Assembly: GCA_018136815.1 (NCBI GenBank)
Contig: CM030937.1
Location: forward strand, 5,288,632-5,352,631
Source of the DNA: Isochrysis galbana
Lineage: Eukaryota; Haptophyta; Isochrysidales; Isochrysidaceae
Reading direction: 5' to 3'
Length of the DNA: 64,000 bases
Position 1 is the stretch's first letter. Every line of letters begins with the position of its first letter. Both the position numbers and the translations under genes were made by a program. Positions 21,645 through 31,678 of the stretch are shown piece after piece. Under the pieces are notes generated by a model. That model had not been told where the DNA came from and searched no databases. It saw only the letters and a list, made by a program, of their open reading frames with translations.

Positions 21645-21800
21645 ACTGCAGAAACTGCCCAACTGCAGAAACTGCCCAACTGCAGAAACTGCCCAACTGC
21701 AGAAACTGCCCAGCTGTAGAAACTGCCCAACTGCAGAAACTGCCCAGCTGTAGAAACTGTCCAACTGCAGAACTTCCCAACTGCAGAAACTGCCCACCCT
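21645..21800. repeat. 17-base tandem repeat, about nine copies
   Basis: Direct repeats of AACTGCAGAAACTGCCC run with small variants (CTGTAG, one shortened unit). The array abuts a GTTTGACCGCCCTAC element terminus at 21622–21636. Units are contiguous with no spacers. Confidence 0.9.
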
Positions 21801-22153
21801 CCTCATCTGCCGCCCACCCGCCTTCGCCTGCCACCCCTCCTCGCCTGCCCGCCCTGAGAAAAGGCTTTGAAAAGGCTCCTGCCCTCCTCGTCTCCTCCCT
21901 GCCTTCCTACAACTAACTTTATAGTTGGTCGCCATGGAGCGCGCCGCCGCTCCCCACCTCTCTTTCGGGCCCCTCGCCGGCACATCGTGCAGTAGTGAAG
22001 GAAGGGGGGGGGGGGGCCAAGAGCCATTTTGTGGGTGAACACACATATATCTTAACCGGCGAAGCACCCTAGGTAGGAGGTGCTGCATGTCACAGTTGCC
22101 TCGATGACCGGGTGTGTTCAACAATGTAGGGAAGGTCCGTTTACCCCTAGTAT
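21801..22153. other. Repeat-derived spacer
   Basis: This holds an AACTAACTTTATAGTTGGTC sequence (about 21911–21930), which pairs in inverted orientation with a similar one near 40266–40285. Both lie beside a GAGCGCGCCGCCGCTCC block. A mobile-element end is inferred; no gene is seen. Confidence 0.5.
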
Positions 22154-22397
22154 ATGGAGCTCAGAGCACTGAACGATCACGAAGCATCTTCAAAGGTGCT
22201 CCCTGCCGCCGCTCAAGAGATACCATTCACCAAACGTGACATATCATATTGTGCACGTCCTTCATTCGCGGCTCGTCATGCAACGCTTTCGTCAGTGGAT
22301 GACCTAGCATTACTCACGCCTTTAGGCATGCCTAATGATGAGGGTGGGATTGATCCTACGGTTCTGAAGGCGCAGTTGCCTGCCTATCTAGCTGCGG

Positions 22398-22846
22398 TAG
22401 TGATGGTGCATCAGTACTAATATCAGTTTTTTACATCAGTATCAGCTCACCTCGAGCTGATAACTGATATCAGTTATCAGTTGTCAGCAGCTTGGAGCGG
22501 GGAGAAAACAAAACACCCAGTCCCCTTTACTTTCTACATCCAAAAAAAAGTGCAACAAAGTTGAGTTTTACTGAGGTTGGATGGGAGTCGAATTGGTTCT
22601 CCGCACTGCGCCACGCCCACGCGCTGTCACCTGAGCCACTTGACGCTCACATATTGCCTATATAGTGACGTTTTGTCGTATTTAGCTCTGCAGCAAATAC
22701 ACAAGCCACTGATATCAGTTGATATTCTGCTCGCTCAGGACCTTTGAGGTGATATCAGCTGATGAGGTCCATCAGCTTATATCAGCTATGATATCAGTAT
22801 CAGCCTCGAAGTTGTTGTCAGCTGATGAACTGATGCACCATCACTG
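22398..22846. mobile_element. hAT-type MITE with 8-base target duplication
   Basis: The terminal inverted repeats are TAGTGATGGTGCATCAGT on the left and the complement of CAGTGATGGTGCATCAGT on the right. The element is flanked by a perfect 8-base duplication, AGCTGCGG (22390–22397 and 22847–22854). The TIR sequence and 8-base duplication are the hallmarks of the hAT superfamily. The interior has many TGATATCAG-type palindromic units near both ends and no coding capacity. Confidence 0.92.
22576..22650 (-). other. tRNA-like A/B-box sequence in the MITE
   Basis: On the minus strand TGGCTCAGGTGAC resembles a Pol III A box, and AATTCGACTCC about 30 bases later resembles a B box. No clean cloverleaf with an anticodon arm was found, so this is at most a tRNA-derived relic. 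Confidence 0.25.
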
Positions 22847-23100
22847 AGCTGCGGCGTCCCATGCAGCAAGCAATTCAGATGACGTCGACGACTTTTCGGC
22901 TTCCGTGCTCAACTGGTGGCGTACCAATGGCAAATCGTTTCCGGCGTGGGCATCCGCGGCTCGTGTGGTTTTCAGCATCTCTCCAAACTCAGCCTCGTGT
23001 GAACGTGTGTTTTCCTTGCTCCGTTTGATGTACGGTGACCAGCAATCGGGTGTGTTGTCAGACCACCTGTAGGCCTCGTTGATGAGCCGCTTCAATAAGC

Positions 23101-23882
23101 GGGTAGTGGGTAGTGGGTTGATCGGTTGACGAGCGCGATCGTTTTGGTATTTTCTGTGTGCGCTCTCGATGCGTTAGCGTTAATTGTGTTGCTTAACTAA
23201 CTGTTGTTTGCATGCCTGAACTCTATACTCTATTGATCATACTAGCATATACTATGGCACGCGCGCGCGTAACGCGTAACACCTCGCTCGTTGCCGGTGG
23301 CGGCCCGGTGGCCGGTGGCCGACCCGGTGGGCCGGTGGGGCTCGCTCGAACCTCGAAAAACAAAAATTTCGCAAAAATTAGGGCAGGCATAAACACCGAA
23401 ATTTTCGAAAGTAATTTGGGCCGGTCAGACGCGAAAACCTGGCCGGGGCCAAAGAGCGGCGTACTGCGTACTACGTAATATCTTATTAGCACAGTCCCAA
23501 CCCCAAGCATTCAAGAGGTTAGTCTAAGATACGCTCAGGCTCTAGATGCCCCGAGCGAAGATGCGCAGGGCACGTTTGACGTGAAGCAAGGGCGGCAGGG
23601 CGGCGAGCAGCACACGGAGCCGTTCATGGGGGGATGGGGGGGAGGGGTGGTCCCTCCGAAGCACCCCCCCCCTCCCCCCCCCCCCCCTCCCCCCCGGCGG
23701 CTTTCCTTCCCCGCGGCGATCGTTGCGCACACAGCACTGCCCAGAATCTGAAGAGAGAAGGAGAGAGGACGTCCACGAGCCCCTTACTGACTCCTGGGGG
23801 GGCGGGGGGGGGGGGGGGGGGGCGAGGAAGAAGGAGGTGTCACCCCCATCTTCTCTCCCTACCGTTACTACCAAGAAACTCT
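23101..23882. other. Intergenic, low-complexity
   Basis: No supported gene. It holds GGTGGCCGGTGGCC-like simple repeats around 23294–23338, and C and G runs at 23664–23695 and 23797–23822 on the approach to the next gene. Confidence 0.5.
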
Positions 23883-23902
23883 AGGAGTACTCTGCTCTAC
23901 TG
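23883..23902. promoter_or_regulatory. TACTCTGCTCTAC box
   Basis: AGGAGTACTCTGCTCTACTG lies about 120–140 bases before the start of the secreted-protein gene and resembles the box upstream of the transporter. Confidence 0.3.
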
Positions 23903-24022
23903 CTTTAGTGAGTTCGAGTATTGAATACTCCGAGCAAGGAAAAGGAAGTTCCGGCTCGGCCGATCGATCCGACGGCCTTTTGTCCCTCTTCCTCGGCTCC
24001 CTCCACCACCTGCGTAAGCAAC

Positions 24023-25414
24023 ATGAAGACGCTGCGAACACTCGCGCTCGTTGGCTTCGCTGTCGGAGCGCCCATTATTCCAGAAGGCCTCAACGACAAG
24101 GGAAGCATGAACACGCACTCCATGAGCGAGGAAGTCGGGCTGTACCCACTGACAGCCGTGAGCTCCCCCACACGAGGGGCGACGAACAGCAAGCCTGAGA
24201 CCCTGAGCAAGCCGGTCATCGATTCCGTGGCTCTTCACCACGTTGAACAGGCTGCGATAAGGGGTGGCTATGCCGCCTACGATTCCGCAAACGTCCTCAC
24301 TGACGCTCGTCGCCTACATGCTGCAGAGTCTAACGAGCAGAAGCACATTGCGGCAGGCGATCTGCTCGAGATGGACGGTGGGTACCTCGGCGGTCCTGCA
24401 ACGAGCCCTCCCGAAGAGGACGGAGAACCCGCATCATGGCCTCAATTCGCTGCTCTAGGACTTGTGACCGGTGGAAAGTACCTAGTCGCTGGCTTGGAGA
24501 CTGGCGCAGACTGGGCGACTGGCGGGGTTGGACAAGCGTCCTCCAACTCTGGAACAAATACTGCGCATCGGTTTGAAGAGGTTGGCGTGACAACGACGGA
24601 AGACTTTGCAAATCTTGTCAACGGTGGAAGTCTAGGCCGCCGCCACATGCAGGATGGTATCGCAGGCACCACGGGATCGACGGGTGCTGTCTACTCGTCT
24701 CCTCCCATCGATACTTCGATTGTGCCTGATGTCGTACCTGAAGAGAAGCTGCTTGGAAGGCTCGTAGGGAAGCTTCTGGGTGGCTCAAAACAAGGAGGAA
24801 ACGACCAAGGTAATGATCATCGCCCCCAAGACAGCTATGTTCAGAATGACAAGAAACAGTATGACGATTGGGGAGGGAGCACGAGTGATAGCCAGTCGGA
24901 TGAATGGGGTCAAGATGAACACAATTCCGAAGGTCATATGAACCCCAACAAGGGAGGTCATGGGCTGCACAATCACGACGCCGATTTCAGTCTTGATGAG
25001 CACTATCAACAAGGCAGCAGTGTGAACGAGATGGCTGGCGTTGCACTCGCTGCGAAAGGCCATCCGATCCTCGGGCTTGTGGCGATGCACAACGAGGGTG
25101 ACGGTCTAAGCGAAACCATGGGCAACGTTGCGGCGGTAACGCTAGCAGCGTCCGGCAACCCGGGTCTAGGATACCTTGCCGCCCAAGCCGCCAGGCCCAA
25201 GGAAAACGGCCAGAGCAGGTCGCTCAGCGGAAATGATATCTTGCCGGAGTCGGACAGCCAGGCAGAGCCAGCTTCCATCCCTGATGAAGCTCTCGAGGCA
25301 CTTCGTGAGGCCATCAAGATGGATCCTCAAAACCTGCAAATCTCAGTTCAGGACAGGCCTAGTGCCCTCGGGAACCGTGATCTACCGCTGGCAGCAGGGC
25401 CGCTGGGCACGTAG
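24023..25414 (+). CDS. Secreted hydrophilic protein, unrecognised
   Basis: An uninterrupted frame of 464 residues if started at MKTLRTLALVGFAVGAPII, which looks like a signal peptide. The in-frame Met 34 codons earlier lacks any such leader and is less likely. Residues about 130–230 are Gly/Ala/Thr-rich. About 255–335 is an acidic, Asn/Gln/Asp/Gly/His-rich disordered stretch with repeated DD, WG and HN pairs. Two similar hydrophobic repeats follow near 345–400 (VALAAKGHPILGLVA and VTLAASGNPGLGYLA). No known family was recognised. Export from the cell or to a vesicle is inferred from the leader. Composition suggests a structural or matrix protein rather than an enzyme. Confidence 0.6.
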   Translation: MKTLRTLALVGFAVGAPIIPEGLNDKGSMNTHSMSEEVGLYPLTAVSSPTRGATNSKPETLSKPVIDSVALHHVEQAAIRGGYAAYDSANVLTDARRLHAAESNEQKHIAAGDLLEMDGGYLGGPATSPPEEDGEPASWPQFAALGLVTGGKYLVAGLETGADWATGGVGQASSNSGTNTAHRFEEVGVTTTEDFANLVNGGSLGRRHMQDGIAGTTGSTGAVYSSPPIDTSIVPDVVPEEKLLGRLVGKLLGGSKQGGNDQGNDHRPQDSYVQNDKKQYDDWGGSTSDSQSDEWGQDEHNSEGHMNPNKGGHGLHNHDADFSLDEHYQQGSSVNEMAGVALAAKGHPILGLVAMHNEGDGLSETMGNVAAVTLAASGNPGLGYLAAQAARPKENGQSRSLSGNDILPESDSQAEPASIPDEALEALREAIKMDPQNLQISVQDRPSALGNRDLPLAAGPLGT

Positions 25415-26058
25415 TTGAATGGTCGTTCGCTGTCGCGTTCTTGTCTCTCGCCGTGGCGAATTTCGTGCAAGACTTTGCCATTTGCCACTGCCACCTCCTC
25501 GTCTCTATCCATGTTCGTTGGAACTTCGGGACCTCGGATCTCGGCGTTTGTGTCGAATCAAACCGTGGAAATACTCGGGACCCGACACTCGGATGATGTT
25601 GGCTTTTCGTTTATACGACGATTTTGCCTGCTCACGACTCTACCCGCCGCGTCTCACGCTCCTTATCCGCGGCTCTCAGAAGGGTTGCGTATGTTTTGGC
25701 AGCCACGCCCACACCCACACTGTCCAATGTCTAATGTCGATCTATTGACTTTGTTTGTCTATTGCCATCTCAAGTCTTTTTTCTTAGTAGCAGTAGCCAC
25801 AACCAACTCTTATAGTAGGGATCATGGGGAGGCGCCTCGTGCCCTCCCCCTGAGGCACTAACACCCCTTCAGGCGGGCCTGCCCGTCAACCTCATGCCCT
25901 GCCTTCTGGCATGGCTGTGAGCACCGAAGAACAAGGAATGAGGGGGGAGCGGGAAGGAGGGAGTGGAAGAGGCGAGGGCGATGGCAGCGAGAATCCTGAG
26001 GAAGGAGTATCTACAGTAGCCTAGCGGACATTTTCAAGAATGCTGTTTTTTTGCTGGC
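25415..26058. other. Intergenic, no gene supported
   Basis: Probably the 3' end of the preceding gene plus a repeat fragment at about 25820–25866 (GGGGAGGCGCCTCGTGCCCT), which recurs at about 63017–63036 beside an AACTAAGTTTATA end. Confidence 0.5.
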
Positions 26059-27106
26059 ATGGCTGAGCAATCAACAGACCTGACCAAACCCTCCCCGAAC
26101 GCACGCGAGCACATTCACATGCATGGAGTCTTTTGCCCCCTAATTCTAATTCCAAGAGGGACGTGCGAACGGTTTCATCCTCGAGTGCTCGGGTTCTTGG
26201 CCGTCGGCTGCGCCGCCCTCCTCGCCTCAATGTTCTGCAGCCGCTCGGCGCGATTCCCAGAGCCTAAGTCGTTCGGCCCAGGACCTGCCGCAGTGAATAT
26301 TCGGGAGGCCCACAAGCACACAGGCTCCGCACACCGCCATGCTCTCCAGTCAGCGCCAGCAGTCAGTATGAAATTTCGATACGGCACCAGCACAGAACAG
26401 AGCCGTGCCCGGCCGGTGAGCCGCGGCTCAATGGTTTCGTCCGTGGAAGCACAGTCGCGAGTTGGGTTGGATACGAGCTCCTCTGTCGCATGCTCTGCAA
26501 ATGCGAGCACATTGTCGCGATCGAGGTCGGGGCCGGGCTATGGCGACTCAAGGCCCAGGTGAGTGATCGATTGTGCCAGTATCCAGGTGCACTGCTGATA
26601 ATAATGCAAGCTCGTCGATGCGCTGTTCACAGCGTAATCTGCTGCCCCTCAATCTATTCATGTGTAGATCCTTCCTCACGACGTCTCCTTACGCGTATCG
26701 CTCATCTCAAGCTTGGTCGTTTGGCGCAAAGACAGAACGAAGATTTCTAGGCACTGCAGAAGGCGACAGTCAGTGGCGGGGCATGAAAGTCATTGCCGCC
26801 ACGGAGTTGCTCGGCCGGGATACTCCTTCTCCGCTGCATCCAACGATTGGTACAAATTCAATGTGGAATATGAAAAAGGAGTTCGGAAAGGGTGGGCCAG
26901 CATACACCATGCGACCCCTCACTGCTCAACCAGTGAGCGACACACCCGGGCCAGGCGCCTACACCTTGTGGAAGTCCGAACTGCGCACGACTGGCGGGCA
27001 GCAGCCGCTCGGCGGCGGCTCCCGCGGTCCAAAGAGCTTGCTGGTGCGCTCTGGGAGCGCCCCGGGGTGGCGAAGACCGGCCACTGCCGTTATGAACAAG
27101 GCGTGA
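26059..27106 (+). CDS. SHIPPO/STPGR (PG-rich) repeat protein
   Basis: Two exons (26059–26558 and 26668–27106) join in phase 2 within an Arg codon, over a 109-base intron with GTGAGT donor and GTGTAG acceptor, giving up to 312 residues. The second exon holds a clear PG-rich repeat, DTPGPGAYTLWKSE, and a related YAYRSSQAWSFGAKTERRFLG block. The first exon ends in SRSGPGYGDSRPRS, another PGxGxY-like unit. Such repeats occur in ODF3/SHIPPO and other axonemal or microtubule-associated proteins, so a flagellar or cortical microtubule role is likely. The first about 70 codons (including a hydrophobic patch) look less repeat-like and the true start may be downstream, for example the Met near 26368. 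Confidence 0.6.
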
Positions 27107-27321
27107 GTGCAAATTGAGTCTAGATCATTGTGACGGCAATGACTTTGTGCATGTGCGCATGTGACATCGCTGTAGCGTAGCAGCAACACGCCATGGGTTG
27201 GATGAAAAGACTACGATCGAGACAATGAAAAAAATATTGTATGGCTATGTGCAATGATGGCCTGGTTTAGCACATGGCATGATGTAATTCAAGTGACAGT
27301 TAGTACCGCTACTGCCACTAG

Positions 27322-28327
27322 CGTTGTAGGGCGGTCAAACGAGGCCTTTTAACTACTAATAGGGGGACATAATTTGACCGTTCTCCAAAGCCCACAACAA
27401 AACTCCTAGGGGACCCGCCTGTCGCCACGAACATCTTCGCCAGAAAATTAACTAAGTTTATACTTGGTTCGCCCATGGGGGGGCACGAGCCCCCCCCTCT
27501 CTCCACTCCTCCCCTGCCATGGGGGAGGAACCACCCGCTCTCCTGGCACGCCTGATGGCCTGCCAGGAGCACACTGCCCTGCTGACCCATCCCTCTCCCC
27601 ACAGGCCCGCCTGACTCGCCCGCCCTGGCCCGTCGTGGCCTGCCCATCCCTCTGACCAGCCCCTCCTCCCCCTGGGCCCCCCTGATCAGGACCCCCCAGC
27701 CCCCAGCCAGCTCCAGTCGACTGGCAGGGGCTCGAGAGCCAGCGAGGGAGAGGCAGGAGGGGCCAGGGCCATGCCCCAGCCTCACCTGCCCCCTGAGCTG
27801 CGCTCCCAGGCCCCTGCCGGCCTCCTGGGGACCTGAAGAGGGGCCGCAGGCGCGCGCCATGGGCCCCCGCCGCGGGGAAGAGAGGAGGAAAAGTGAAGAG
27901 GGAGGGGAGGGGGGAGCGGCAGCTCTCCCCTCCGGCGTTTACGTGTCTTCTCGCCCCGTTTGGGTAAGAGAAGACGGGGGCGCCAGAGCCAGGAGAGAAG
28001 GGCCGCGGCTCGCCGCGGCCACTCGCCTCGGCGAGAGAGATTAGCGCTTCTGGCTTCTGGGCTCCCATTCACGAGTGCCCCCCCCCCCCCTGCGTTGTTT
28101 TTACCCAAAAGGGGTTTTCCCCCAGCGTGGACTCGAGGAGAGGACGTGCTGGGGTGCGCGGGGTCGGTGCGTGCACTGGGGGGAGGACAAATATCGGGGG
28201 GAGGGGGCGGTGCCCCCTCCCCCCGGTAGCACTCGGACACCTGGCTCGTCAGGCATGGCGGGATTCCGGGACGGAAAAGTTGTGTCCAATTAGCTAGTGG
28301 GGTTGGCTAGGATATAACATTAATTAT
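27322..28327. repeat. Composite repeat with GTAGGGCGGTCAAAC end
   Basis: It starts with GTAGGGCGGTCAAAC and an internal TTTGACCGTTC. Then comes an AACTAAGTTTATACTTGGTTC block leading into a G/C hairpin (27478–27500) and a roughly 400-base segment also found at 56817–57240 and about 59785–60235. It finishes with the 28216–28327 match to 76–198. Several nested elements are likely; no intact transposase is present. Confidence 0.6.
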
Positions 28328-28651
28328 TTTATCTTCGCCAGAAAATTCCCCTCCCCCCTCGCTCCTCCATTGCACACGCTCTGGGGATAAACATATCATC
28401 AAATTATGTTACGAATGGTGCCCCCAACGCCCTTTCAAACATGCCACAGACACTAGAAATCAGGCTCTAGACGCGCACATATGGACTGCCTGCGCGTCGC
28501 CATGCGGCGCACAGACAGTCCATACACATATCTTACGAATACACACGCGCACTGCCCCCCCAATTCGACCCCTCCGAGCCCTGTAGCCGAACTGCTGACC
28601 GGCCGCGCCTGCTGAGAGAGACAATCTTTCGAAAACCCTTAAGTGAATTGA
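28328..28651. other. Repeat-derived spacer, no gene
   Basis: About 320 bases with a short imperfect inverted repeat around 28480–28520 (GGACTGCCTGCGCG against CGCACAGACAGTCC). Nothing else was recognised. Confidence 0.4.
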
Positions 28652-29322
28652 TGAAGACCGAAGTAAAGCAGCGCCACGATATAATCATAATCCAACGGCC
28701 AACACCGAGGGGGGGCCGGAATCAGGGTCACACAAGGCCCAAGGGGGTGGTTCCTTGCACCGGCGATACCTGAACGCGCGACTTAGCCTAAAAACGCTAG
28801 GAGCACGCAAGGAGGTAAGCCAAGTGAGGGGCAAGCAGGCGACAAGGGAGGCGGCAACGGAGGCGAGGGCAAAGAGAGCGAATGGGCGAATGTAGGATCC
28901 TGCGACGGTGACTCGTGGCTAGCCTACAAGGAGGGGACATAGAAACGCAGACAACTTCTAAAACAAAAATGGCGATCGCGGATGCGACAGAGATACGACG
29001 AGGTCGCAAAATGCAAACTCGACTGCACCCAGAAGCAGGTAAAGAAACCCGGGGGAGCAAATCAAACCTATTTGTGAGGGCGCCTGGGAGGAAGAAAGGT
29101 GGGGAAACTTCCCTTCTCTTCGAGAGAAAGAGGGAGAACGCTCCACAACCCAAGATCCTAGGCATCCACGCGAAGAAGCTTTTGACCGAGAACGAGAGAA
29201 GCAGCAAGCAGCAGAGAATTATAACGATAAATGCCGAACGAACGACGAAGAGAAGAGAGAGAAGCCTAACGAGTGTCGATTCGCGAATGCGACAGATGTA
29301 TTTGATTAAGGCTCAATGTTAA
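28652..29322 (+). mobile_element. Retroelement-associated repeat with small ORF
   Basis: 28652–28990 matches 44337–44650 in the same orientation, including the shared GACCGAAGTAAAG start and GCGATCGCGGATGCGACA-like end. At 44337 this block directly follows the LINE coding region, so it is part of, or linked to, that element. A 135-codon frame at 28915–29322 (very Lys/Arg/Glu-rich, e.g. KKGGETSLLFERKRENAPQ) continues beyond the shared block. It has no recognised domain and is probably element-derived. Confidence 0.6.
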
Positions 29323-29915
29323 TGTCTAGAAGCAAAAACACGTGATTCGCCTTGTTTTCTTGGGGCGTGCGGCGTGCGGGCGCCTGGCCGCGCCACGAGC
29401 CACGAGCCACCGAGCCGCGAGCCCGCACAACGATAGGTGGCAATTAGAGTTACTTTTCGGCTGTTACCAGCGAGTTTGGCACAAGTTACTTTTTTCACGG
29501 TTTCCTTCCCAATTTTCTCGAAATTTCTTCGCGCTGAGACGTCCCCCAAATTTCGCACAAAAGTAAAAAGGTTTGCTAATAAACTCTTACCATGTCCTAG
29601 AGGTTAGAGGGGAGTGAAAGGAGCAAGGGCGTGGCTACTAGCTAAAGGACCAGGGCCACGCGCGAGGAGAAAAGGTTTTTCTCTCAGACTGCCGCGTCGA
29701 AACGCAGTAGAAGTAGGAGTAAGAGCAAGAATCGAGGATTCCTACGCCCGCAACTCTTTCCTCAAGTCAAAACTAATAGCCGCCACAGCCATGTCACAAC
29801 CACAATTTGCAACGCAGGCGCACTGCATCTCTTGGTCACAGTGCACGTATAGCGGTGACTCAGGCCACAGCGTCAAGGATACGGGAACCATGAGATGCGT
29901 CGGAAAGCAGCTATC
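29323..29915. other. Intergenic, no gene supported
   Basis: About 590 bases; includes a purine-rich patch at about 29600–29700 faintly like the LINE 3' tail. Part is probably the 3' region of the minus-strand plastid-type gene. Confidence 0.4.
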
Positions 29916-30624
29916 CTAGAGAGCCTCAAAGGTGATCTCCTGCGTCTCATGCATCGAGGTGCCCTCGATGGCCTTGAGCTTCTCCATGAACTCTGCCTCG
30001 AGCGGGTTGTACTCGGTCTCAGCCCACGCGCCGTGCTCCTCCAGGGGCTGGGTGATCGAAACCTGTGGCAGTCGGGGACGGGGGACGCAACACATGCTGT
30101 CGGCGCCTGGAGCATTCTACCGACGGATATGGATGAGCGCATGAACCCGATGCGACTGGAAGAAGGCGGAGTCTTTGCAAGTAAATCTAGCTGTGAATGC
30201 GACTTACCTTGAAGTCCATGCAGCCGCCGCAGACCTGGCGTGTAATCTTGGCCTTGGGGAGGGCCTTGAGCTTGGGAAGGTACTCATCGAGCAGCGCCTG
30301 GCACGCCTTGAGGCTCTCGGAGTCGCCCGGACCGCCCGAGGGACCAGGTGCGTACCTGCAGCGGGCAGTGGAGACCGAGTAAGCGATCCACAAGCATCGT
30401 TATCTTTATCCGACGCACAGGCGGAGGTGGTCGATGTGATGCTAGCGGGCGATGTGGTCGTCTCACTTGCAGCGCCACTCCCGAGCCACGTTCTCGAAAG
30501 CCACGCCAGTGTCTCCAATCTCCGCCATGTGCGGCGAGGGTGCGCGAAGCGCCACCGGGCGCGCCGCGATGGACAGGGCCTCAGAGCCGACGAGGAGGGC
30601 GAGGGCGGCGACGACAGACTTCAT
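29916..30624 (-). CDS. Small CxxC plastid-type conserved protein
   Basis: Three exons (30624–30467, 30355–30208, 30062–29916) give 150 residues. Introns are 111 and 145 bases, with GTGAGA and GTAAGT donors and CTGCAG and CCACAG acceptors. The first junction splits a Lys codon (phase 2) and the second is phase 0. The leader MKSVVAALALLVGSEALSIA resembles a signal peptide and is followed by a basic, hydroxylated-type transit segment, the bipartite form used for complex plastids. The mature part has GPSGGPGDSESLKACQALLD, a CGGC pair in TRQVCGGCMDFKV, and ends in a negatively charged tail (TSMHETQEITFEAL). I did not recognise a named family. The CGGC pair could bind a metal or undergo redox chemistry, which is inference. 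Confidence 0.75.
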
Positions 30625-31294
30625 GGTGACTGATGGTAGGAGGGACATCGAGAACAGAAAAGGAGTGAGCGGACAGAGAAGAGGTGGGGAAGGGAAGGGA
30701 AAGGGGGGGGAGGGAGGGGAGGGGTGTGGGCGGTGGGCCGTGGGCGGGAGAGAGACTGAGAGGAGTGGGGGGGGACAGAGGGGGGCGCCGTGGTGGGTGT
30801 GGGTGGGAGGAGGGAGGGAGGGAGGGAGAGAGGCGAGAGCAGTGCGGGGCCGCACTCACTCGTGTGGGGGTCGGGGGCTGCTGAGGTGGTGGGTGATTCT
30901 CTCGTCCGTCGGCGAGGGGGGGGGGGGGGAGAAAGAAAGGGGGGGGGAGAAAGAGGGGGGGGGAGAAAGAAAGGGGGGCGGGGGGAGAGAGAAAGAAAGG
31001 AGGGGGGGAGAGGCGAGATAGAAAGAAGAAGAGAGGGAAAGGAGAGGCGCGCTAGAGGAGAGAGAGGATCGCTCTTCCCTTGTATCGGGCGCAGCAGCAG
31101 GAGAATGAAGGAAAGGAGGCCCCCCCCCCGCCCCACCTCCCCCCTCTCGGTCGCCTTCCTCAGCAGCTCTTCCTCACTCTCACTCCTCTTCCCGCTCACG
31201 TCTCTCGAAGAGTGGAAGAGAAGCGCACCCTTCACTTAAAGAACGGGAGAGGGGAGAGACAATAATACTACTCTACTGGTGCCGCTCTCTCCTT

Positions 31295-31336
<42 letters not shown>

Positions 31337-31678
31337 CTCCTCCAGGTGCGCGCGAGATGTGCCGAGAAGAGACTCGGGGGGGGGGGGGGGGGAAGAGATA
31401 CCGGCAGGGGTGCCCTTCTCACTTCTCACGGGAGGGGGGGGGGGGAGAGGGGGGTCAATGAAAGAAAATAAAAATAACAAATACCGGTGAGGGCCGTACC
31501 ATTGAGTACCGAGGGGGGCCTCCGTCTGCCGCTTCCACGCCCCCCCCTTCCTCGTCGGCGTGGCCAGTCCGCCGCGCGCTCCTCCTCTCGCCTCGCCTCC
31601 CCCCCTTCCCCCTCCCGCCTCCCCCTTCTCCCCCCCTCTCTCCTCCCCCCTCCCCCCCTCCGCGCCACCGCCAACGTC
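30625..31678. promoter_or_regulatory. Shared divergent promoter region
   Basis: This separates the minus-strand plastid-type gene from the plus-strand WDR75 gene. It has G-rich runs interleaved with AGAAAG units (about 30909–31000), a GA repeat at about 31297–31334, and G runs at 31376–31392 and 31433–31446. AATACTACTCTACTGG lies at 31264–31279, resembling the box upstream of other genes. The last about 120 bases before the WDR75 start are C/CT-rich. No other gene is supported. Confidence 0.5.

Larger units (their letters stand above)
22154..23100 (+). pseudogene. hAT transposase pseudogene split by a MITE
   Basis: The C-terminal part (about 22880–23100) reads as a hAT dimerisation domain, with LNWWRTNGKSFPAWASAARV and SPNSASCERVFSLLRLM, the usual WW...P..(A/S)R and P.SASCERVFS pattern. 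It has an in-frame TAG near 23068. The upstream frame from 22154 ends at LPAYLAA, where the 449-base MITE is inserted. Skipping the insertion and one target-site copy puts the two parts back in the same frame, so the coding sequence was continuous before insertion. The N-terminal zinc finger and most of the catalytic core were not found, so the copy was already partial or extends into unrecognised sequence. Confidence 0.75.

Noticed and set aside
21645-21800. CRISPR-like array
   Set aside because: The 17-mers are contiguous with no spacers, in a eukaryotic context.
22560-22650. Functional tRNA gene
   Set aside because: No complete cloverleaf or anticodon stem could be drawn; only box-like sequences remain.
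23535-23874. Frames around 23.6–23.9 kb
   Set aside because: They are created by C and G runs and translate to poly-Pro or poly-Gly.
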